Below, in pieces: positions 23,201 through 32,200 of a stretch of 64,000 nucleotides of DNA. Both the position numbers and the translations under genes were made by a program. The notes under the pieces are model-generated. The model was not told where the DNA came from and did not search any database. It was given only the letters and a program-made list of their open reading frames with translations. Within the stretch, counting starts at the first letter, position 1, and each line of letters starts with the position of its first letter. The stretch lies in IMG/VR virus record IMGVR_UViG_3300027881_000012, positions 1-64,000 of that record; one strand, written 5' to 3'. The DNA comes from a virus.

Positions 23201-26200
23201 CCAGGGTGCCGGCAACCATATCCTCAAAGGTCTGTACCAGGGCCTCGCGGGCATAATCAGACTCTAAATTATCTCTGGCTTGAAAGATGCCCTGGGATCC
23301 GGCTTGCCGCTGGCCTTTGGTTAATGCGCCGAGCTGGTCAAGGCGCCGAGCGATCGAGGTCACAAAACGCTTTTGTGCTTTTAGATTGGTAGTAATAAGC
23401 GTGTATTTCGGCGCCTGCCTTTGGTTGGATCTGTGAGAGCGGCCCAGGCCTTGCACTGCTGTCGAGGCTTTCCAGCCTGGCTGCAATAAATAATGTTGTC
23501 GCAGCCTTTGATTTTTATATCGTTTATCGGCGTGATAGCTGACTCCGGTACCGCCGGCCTCAGAAAAAATCAAGATCTGTTTTTCATCATTTTTAAAGGC
23601 CTCAACATCTGCTTTAGCTTTTGCGAGGCTCCATTTTTGATTGATATACTCGCCGGTTTCCAGATCTTTAACCACTCTTGATTTTCTGCCCGTTACCTCG
23701 GCAATCTTATCAGTTCCAAAAACATTAAATAATTGATCCAGGGGAGAATCGGGGATCCGGAGTGCTCCGATCTCGCGTAGCATGGCATCGCGCATGGCTA
23801 CTGCCTGCCTATTTTCAACCGGATCGCCGGCCTCGTCGCGGACTAAAACAGCATATTCATTTCCATCCTTATCGGTCCGTATCTCGTATTGTTCAATCGG
23901 AAAGGCCCTTTGTAGATATTCTGAAATTGCAATACGGGGGGTAAAGTCAAGGTCTTCCAGATCTTCGCCCTCTTGCCGGCGTTCAAGAGCTCGCTGGACC
24001 GCAGCATCATTAGTTTGTGTAAGCTGGATAATAACCGACTCACCATCTGCAATATTCTTTTCCATCTTCCTGATTAATGACGGCATCTGCATGGCGGTCA
24101 TTATCGAGTCAAACACTCTTATCTGTGTGCCAAATAGCCGGCCTCTGGCCGCCATCTTTGCCCTGCCGGACTTATTGCCGTTGGTCAGTTCAAGGGCGGC
24201 CTCAGTGTTGCGCATGATGACTTGCCAGGCCTCCGCTAATTTGTCGTAAATATCGGTTTGTTCCTCGGTTAATTCATGCACTAAGCGATCATAGATGACA
24301 CCATCATAAGAAAGCGACGGCGCCATATAAAGGCCCCTGGCTTTCATGCCCCTGGCGATCATTTCCATAGCGGCCAGGCCGGATTTATTAATCTCCGCGA
24401 TAAAGGCCCGCTTGTCTGCAAAGGAAGTGCCCTCACCCCACAATCCCAGGCGCTCGGCATAGGCAAAATTACTCACTTTGGTGGCGCCGGTGGCCGATAC
24501 ATATATCACCCTGGCTTTAGGCAACATCGTTTGCAGCAAGACGCCGGCCAGGGCTTTGTCGGCCGTCGGCTTTCTGCCCCTGGCGCCCTGTTCTTGCATC
24601 GAGTTTGCCATATTGTGTGATTCATCAAAGGCGATCACTCCATCATAATCGGCGCCGGCCCATTCCACTATTTGATTAATCCTGGCCCGCATATCGTCAA
24701 AAGACTCCGGCTTATTCAGATTGATCTTTTTAAAGCCCTGGCCCAATGTCGAATAGGTTGAAAATAATATCGTGTTATCTCTATGTTTAGCTTTTACTTT
24801 TCCGCCGGCTGCTGCCGCTTTATTCAAATTGACCAGGGCCTTTGCTCCCTCGCTCCATCCCATTTCAATTATATCGCGGCTGGCGTCATTCAATAAGCTC
24901 TGCTTTTCAGTTAGCCAGATAGCCTTTTTGCGGCCCTTGTTCCAGTTATCCATCATAATAGAGGCGATAATCCGGCCCTTGCCAACTCCGGTGCCATGAC
25001 CGGCAAAGGCGCCCATGCGGGTGCCATCCGGCAAAAATCGTTCGTGCGCCTGGCCGGCGTAAATACTAAATTCTAATTGCACATTGGAAATGCCGGCGCT
25101 CTTTTTCGTCGGCTTCAATATGTGTTTTGGTAGATCTGGCTTGTAGGTGGCCTTTGGTAAATCGGTATCGGACAGGGCGGCCGTTTCAACTAATGGCGTC
25201 GGGTGCGGCCTGGCGCCTTTGACTTCAACATTCGGCTGGTATTCCTCATATAATGAGGCCTTAATTTTTTCGCGCTTTTTCTTCCTGGCCTGGATAAGAT
25301 CTTTTCTCACTGGCGCTGGTGCTCGCGCCAGATCCGGCCGGTCGGTTGTATAATAGTATTTAATCCAGTTTCGGCCGACTTCCGGATCAATATTATATTT
25401 AGCCAGGTTCACCAAAACATAGCGGATCCACTCTTTTCTTTCGCCTTTAAATTCAGTGTAATTTGCATCAAGTATTGGTTTGGCCTGCTCATAAGCCTGG
25501 GGATGCAATAAGGCCTCAAATGCAGCGGCCGGCTCTCTGACTTCGGCCGCTGCCTCTAATTGCGTTTTAGGAAAGATCTTGGTGGTAATGTTGTCAAGCG
25601 TCTGAATTGATCGCGGAGCTGCGCCGGCCTGGTTAATTAAACCGCCATAGGCCAAATAATCATCGAGCACAGCATCATAGGCCTCTAAAAAATCCCTGGC
25701 GTCTTTTTGATTGGCAAAGAAAATATCTTGTTCCAGGCCTGGCACATTCATTTCAATCGGGTCCGAATCTGCGATATTTGATAGGGGCTCGATTAATTGC
25801 TTTAATATGCCTCTCGTATCTTGGGCCTTTTCGGTGCCGTATTTGCCTATTTCCTCGGCCCAGGTCTGCGTCATTAAATCAAGTTCTTTGGCTTTGACAG
25901 TGGGTTTATATTCTGCGGTGGGTTCTTTGATATTGCCTATAATATTGGCAATAGCAGCGAATTGGCCTTGATCGGTTTTAGGTATCTTGCCCTTTACAGG
26001 CGGTTTTTTAGGTGCGGCCTTTTTGCCGCCGGCCGGTTTCGCGGTTAGATCTTCTTCCTCGATAACCTCATTAATAAGAGCGTCTAAATCATCTAAGCTA
26101 AGGTCGGGGGCTTCGGGTATCCCCTCACGCTCTCGCTCATCGCCTGGTCTAATTCGTTCACCAGGTCGCTCGCCAGGTCTTGCGGGTTCTCCTGGTTCGA

Positions 26201-29200
26201 TTCCAGCTCCCTCAATCTCAGGTAGCCGGCCACCTGGTTCGGTTGGTGGTTCAATAGCTCCGCTAATTTCGATTCCAGGGGTTGCACCAGGTTCACCAGG
26301 CCGGACTCCTGGGCCCACACCAGGAATTGCAGCGGGTGGAGCTCCTGGGGGTTCGGCACCTGGCCGCTCTGTTTCAGGAATTTGCTCGACAGGCGCGACA
26401 CCGGCAACCGGTTCAAGTTCTTCGCCTGGTTTATATATTGTTTGTCGGTCATTTCTAACGCCCTCCAATAATGGGATTAAGTCTTCGATTTTATCGACTT
26501 TTCCACTTACTAAATTATACGCCTGTGGGCCTGTTTTGTCAATGATTATCAAGCGATTATCAAACGTGGTGCCATACTTCTTATACTCCTGGCCAGATAT
26601 GCCCACATTGGCCGAAACGGTGTAATCTTTTTTGATGCCTTTCCACCATTTTGTGAACGCCGGCGCGTTGTCTGCCATGCCCTTGCCGACGATCGCCACC
26701 AGGCGCCCGCCATCTTCTAACCTGGCCAGGGCTTGCTCTATTTGATCGGCGCCAAACTTGGTTGCTCGCTTGCCCAGGACTCGGCCGGCGGTCGCGGAAA
26801 AGGGCGGATTCATTACAATTACGGTGGGCTTAACAGTTTCGGGCAGTATATTATCAAGCTGGCTGGCATCCTCAGTGAAAACCGTTTTAAATCCCATCTC
26901 GCCCAATAGGGCCGCCCGCCGTTTGTCCAGCTCATTGACAACAATATTATCACCGACAATTTGCCGGCCAAAAATAGCAAGCCCGCCCACACCGGCCGAG
27001 GGTTCAAGGTATGCGTCATTTTCTTTAATGTTCGCTACCCAATTCGCCACATAGGCCAGTGGTGGCGGGGTGCTAAACTGTTGAAACTCTCCTTGTTCCC
27101 TGGTTCTTTTGGTCTGCGTCGGTAGTTTTGCGATCGTATCTTTTAACCATGCGATATTTTCGACCGCGTTTTCCGGATCCCGCATTGTGAGCTGGTCGTG
27201 AACATAGATATTAACGCCTTGCTCCATAGCATCATAGGCGTCTTTAGGCGTATATTTACCCTGGGCCTGGGTGCCGGCAAAATCTATATCGGCCTGCTTA
27301 AATAGATCTCGCCAGGTTATCGATTCATCTTTGACTAATTTTGTATTTATCCAATTAGCCAGCTTTGTGGATCCGGCCGCCTTTTCGTGCTCCGGAGCTG
27401 CCTTTTCAGCTGGCGCCGGCGCCTCGGCCGGTCGATATTTTTCAATTTCTTGCGTTGTGGCCAGGGCCAAGTCATAATCATTTTGGGTAAAATCCTTTTC
27501 GCCAGCTTGAAAACGCTGCATGGTTTCAACGGCTGTGTCAAAAACGTCTTGGATTTTTTCGGCCGTTTGGCTCTCGATAGGCTCGCCATAAAATACCTCA
27601 AAGGCGGTTTTCTTTTCTGCCGGTGCCTCGGCCTCTACTCTCCATCGGCCAGGCATCAAGGGCACAACATCTTTTTCAAGCACTAAACGCTCGGCATATC
27701 CGCCAGATACCGCGCCGACCAGCTCCATAAAATCATCCTCGGTCATAGCTCGCGGTGCATCTTCCGGAAAATAAAACTTGATCCCTTTATCCTCGGCCTG
27801 CTTAATCTTGCCGGCTAAAATGCCGGTGGCCTCGGTCCTGGCATCGTCGGTGCGTTTCGGCGGTTTTGCGATTACATCGGCATTTCGGGCCTGGATAAAT
27901 CCGAGCCTGGCTGCCGCATAGTTAGGATATTGAGTAATGGCTACAACCTCGCCGGCGTCTTTGTCGACCACTCTAACCGTTGATTGTGCGCCTGGGGCTG
28001 CATCGGCGGTCGGTCGCCATAGCTGCGTTAATACGCCGATATTCTCGCCTTTGGCAATCAGCTTGCTTTCTGTTTCTCTGATACTGCGCACTGTGCCGAT
28101 TTCATCATCTAAAAACGGTAACTCAGCCAGGGGCTTTTCTTCCGGCGCTGCCTCTGCCGGCGGTGCCTCAACTTTGGGCGCCTCGTCTACGATCCGCCGG
28201 ATTAATACGCCTTTGGTGCCAGTGGCTTTAATCCCTAATATTTGCGCTGCCTCTACCAGGTCCGGCTTTGAAAATGCGGTTAGCTGCCGGTGCGATAAAT
28301 CGATCTCGCCGCGCTGGATCCGGCCGGCCAAGATTTCGCCATCGGTCTTAGTGGTGATAGTGGGCGGGGGAGCCTCGACCGGCGCCGCCACTTCTGGCGG
28401 AGCTGCCAGGTCAATTTCAAAATGTTCTTGTAAAGATTCTTCCTGGGTTTTCGGCTTAAACATCTGTACTTGCTTTTTAGTATCTGCCGCCGCGTCGGTC
28501 GCGTATGCTTTCCAGCGTTCTTTGTGCCTGGTGGGCTTGTCTTTGATAAGCAGATCCGCCAGCTTTTCGGTAACAACCGTATATTCGGGCTTGGCTTCAA
28601 ATAAAGGTTGCTGTGCTAAAAGATCTCTGACGCTTAGATCCTGGGCCTGGGCTGCGGTCGCCAGACGTAAACCCTCTTTAAGATCCGACGTTATATCCCA
28701 TTTGCCGCCTCGAGCCTTAACCTTTGCCAGCTCGGCCAGGGATTTTTCAATCTTGTTTAGGTGGGATTTTTGGGCGCTATTGATAAGATCGAGATCATCC
28801 ACAATATTACCGAAAATGGCCAATTCGATTACTTCTTTACCCCTTTTGTTCAACAAATCGCCCTTTTCGTTCAAATATACGTTCTTTTGTGTCGCAGAGA
28901 TCGCGCCATCATCGATGAGCCAGCCGAGGATTTCAAGGCCGTCTTTCTTGCCCAGGAGCTCACGCAGTGAAATTTCGCGGTCGGTCAACCGGATCCCTAT
29001 TTTTTCCATCGTCGCCGGCTTTATCGCTTTGCCCATCGAGGCGGTTTCCGCTGCCTGGCCCATGCCCTGCGTCATGGTTTCGTTGAATTCTCGCGCCAGG
29101 GCCCGCATTACATACTCGCTTTCAATCCGGATCCGGCGGATCAATACCGGCTGTTTCATCGGCTTTATATCTTTGGGCGCCAGGCCAAATTTAGAGGCCG

Positions 29201-32200
29201 CCGCTATCAGCTGGTTTTTATACCTGGCTGCCTTTTTAGGATCCTTAAAGGCCAGCTGGATTGACATAGTTCTGGAATTTCCGGATATAACAAAATCGCT
29301 TTGATCGACAATCGGCGGGCCGCTGGTAGGCGTCGGATCATCTGAAAGTAAAATCCGAGGATCCAGCTTGTTTGCATTTGTTATAACTTTTGCTTGCTCG
29401 GCGGTATCAGAATGATAGGCGCGTTCCTGTATCCCTTCCGGATAATCGCCGTAAGGCTGGAATGTTTCGGGGTTGTGGCTTGGAAAGAGTGTGCCGGCCT
29501 CAACTACCGTGTAGTGTGCTCGATGGCCCTCTGCATTTTGCGGTGTTATGATCCTGGTTTCGGCCTTTTTTGATATGGGCTTTGGATAAAACTTTTCCGC
29601 GATCGGCCTAAGTTTATCCAGCAAATCATCCATATAGGCCGCTTTGCGTTTGAAATGATCGTATTTTAAGACCGGATTCTCAGTGACTCCTTTTTCCTCT
29701 AATTCCTTTGTGTAGGCGTTTGCCTCGTCGCGCTTATCAACAATCCACTGCCGCGCTTTGTCAATCGTTTCATAGCTGCGGGGATCCAAAACGCCCAGGG
29801 CTATCTTGACATAACTTTCCTCGACTCCACCAGGCTTGACAAATTCCTCCCAGGGTTTCGCCGGCAAAGTGGCCTCTGGCGGGCTGGTGGGCTCCGGAGT
29901 GGTTGCTCTCTGTGGCGCCACCCTGGGCCCGCCCTTTAAGTCCGGTTTTTCTTCTGGCACTGCTGGCATTTCCGGCGGGGCTGCCTCTAATTCTGCCGGT
30001 GGCTTTACGGTTTTGCCGGCCTCGACTTCATAGCCCTGGCGCCTTAATAATTCAGCGTAAAATTCATTTAAAGGATCAAGCGGATCCAGGGCCCGATCGG
30101 TGGCATACTCCGCGATCGTATTAATGCCCAGGCGCTCCATATCGGCTGGAATATTGGCCACATCTCGCTCAACCTGGGCCCTGGCCTCGGCTAATTGTTC
30201 CTCGGCGCTCATCTTATCCCAGGCTTTTAATCCGGCCATTTTTCTTAACGCCGGCATAACGCCTTTAACGGCCGCCTGGTTTTTTGCAAATTCTCTGACA
30301 ATCCGCTGCGTTGCTGCTGCACCTTTGGGCAGGGCGGGAGCCGGCGGGGGGGGTGCCGCCGGCTTTGCGGGTGGGGCTGCTGCGGTAGGTTCTTCAAACA
30401 TATCCTCGGCCGCTGTGGCCGCGCTCGGTCGATCTTTAAACATTCCCAGGCTGGCACCTTCGGGGCTTACAAGTTCAATTAAGGTGCCCTCCGGTAATTT
30501 ATGCTCAACAAGGCCCGCGCCTGTATCCAATATAAAAGAGGGCTCGCCGGCTTTGGCTGCCGGTGCCGCTTTCCATCGAGGCCCTAATTTTTTTACCGGC
30601 GGGGGAGCTGCCGGCGGTTTCTCTGGAACAACCTCGACTTTTTTAGGTGGCGCCGGCGGAGCTGCCTTTTTCATTTCAAAGGCTGCCAGGTCCGCCCGCA
30701 TGAGCCCTAATTTTTCTTTAAGGGCCATATCTTTGTCTTTAATCAGATCGAGGACCGATTTCTTTTGCTCCGGCGATAAGCTGGCCACTAAATCATTATA
30801 TTCTTTTTTCAAGGCCTCCGGCTTTTGTGCCTTTTTAATAATGCCGGCAATCTCTTTAAAGGGCTCGCCTTTCTTTTTGGCCTCGAGCGCCTGGGCATAT
30901 CCCTTGATAACAGTATCGACAAAACGCTGTGCCTCGGCCTTAGTTTTATGAGCTCGGCCAGATAATGTGAACGTGGCGCCTTTGGCCGCGCCGCTGGTCA
31001 CTGTCATTTGCAGGCCGACCGGTTTCTCGTTCTGATAGATCACATTGTCAAAGCGGATCTTAGCGCCGGACTTTTCGCCCATTTCATCGGCCAGGGCTTG
31101 AAAGGTTTTGCGCTTAGAGGGCGCTATCCTGGTCGGTGCCTCGCGCTCGGCCTCAACTTGCGCCACTCTGATAATACCCTCCGGAGCTTTCGGGGGCGCT
31201 TTTGCCGGCGGGGCTTTTTCGGGTACCAGCGCCGTTACTGGCTCTGCGGGCACTTCGACCGCCGGCGCTACTTCCGGAGCCTCGGCCGCTGCGGCCTCTA
31301 ATTCTTCCGCCGTAAATTCGGCTGCGACTTCCTCGGCCTCGATGCCCTCGGCTCCGACAAATTCCCTGGGCGCTGTGGGTGGGATTTCCTCGGCCGGTAC
31401 TCTTTCGGCTGCGGCCTCTGGCGCCAGGTCTTCATCTAATAAAATATCCTCGGCCGTCTGGCCGTCATAATCTTTTAAAAGGCGGTCTATTTGATCGCGG
31501 GCCTCTTTGCCGGCTGCCTCGACTTTTTTCTTGGCTCTGCGCTCGGCAACCACTCCATAACCGTATTGAGTAGATGCGGCCGGTCCGCCTAATACTGGCT
31601 CCATTACCGCGCCGATCCGGCCTTGTTCATGCACTCCCTCGAATAAAGACCGCTCGGATCCAACAAATTGGGCCGCCGCGTTTGACACCATTTTCTGGCC
31701 GCCTTCCTCAACATAACCGGCGCCAGATTGTTTTGCGGTCCATAAAGTCGGCCTGGCCACTGCCCAAACGCCTTTTTTTGCTAATTGGGCGCCCTTTTTG
31801 CTCATGGCTTTTTGTACGAATAGCCTGATGAGCTCGCGCTTCATGGCCTTTTTGCCAACATTCTTGCCAAAGTGTTTCAGTAAAGCAGGGCCAAAACCTA
31901 ACCGCTCACCCAGGCCCTCAATAAATGCTGATGGTATAGCGCCAATCAATGTGAGATCCGACTTAACCTCATCGGGCACCTTGATGCCCTCTCTCCTTTC
32001 CAGCTCCGTTAATTCGGCGTCGATTTCTTTAACAAATTGCGGAAATAAAACCGCGCCGGCCATTAAGGTGGCCAGGCCAGGGCTTTTGGTGGCGGTCTGC
32101 ACTCCCATGTAAGTGCCGATTGATAAAAATGAATTGACAATATTAGTTGAAATAGTTTCACCCCAAAAGATACCAGGATATTTGACTTCGCGTTCTTCCT

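Noticed and set aside
25987-26625. 212-codon plus-strand frame rich in Pro/Gly/Ser
   Set aside because: Mirror of the Pro/Gly linker in the giant gene; low-complexity DNA without stops, no start signals.
27937-29304. 455-codon plus-strand open frame
   Set aside because: Entirely antisense to the giant polyvalent gene; Ser/Ala-rich composition mirrors the opposite strand and there is no domain pattern.
30100-30951. 283-codon plus-strand frame
   Set aside because: Antisense to Ala/Pro-rich linkers of the giant gene; no recognisable protein features.
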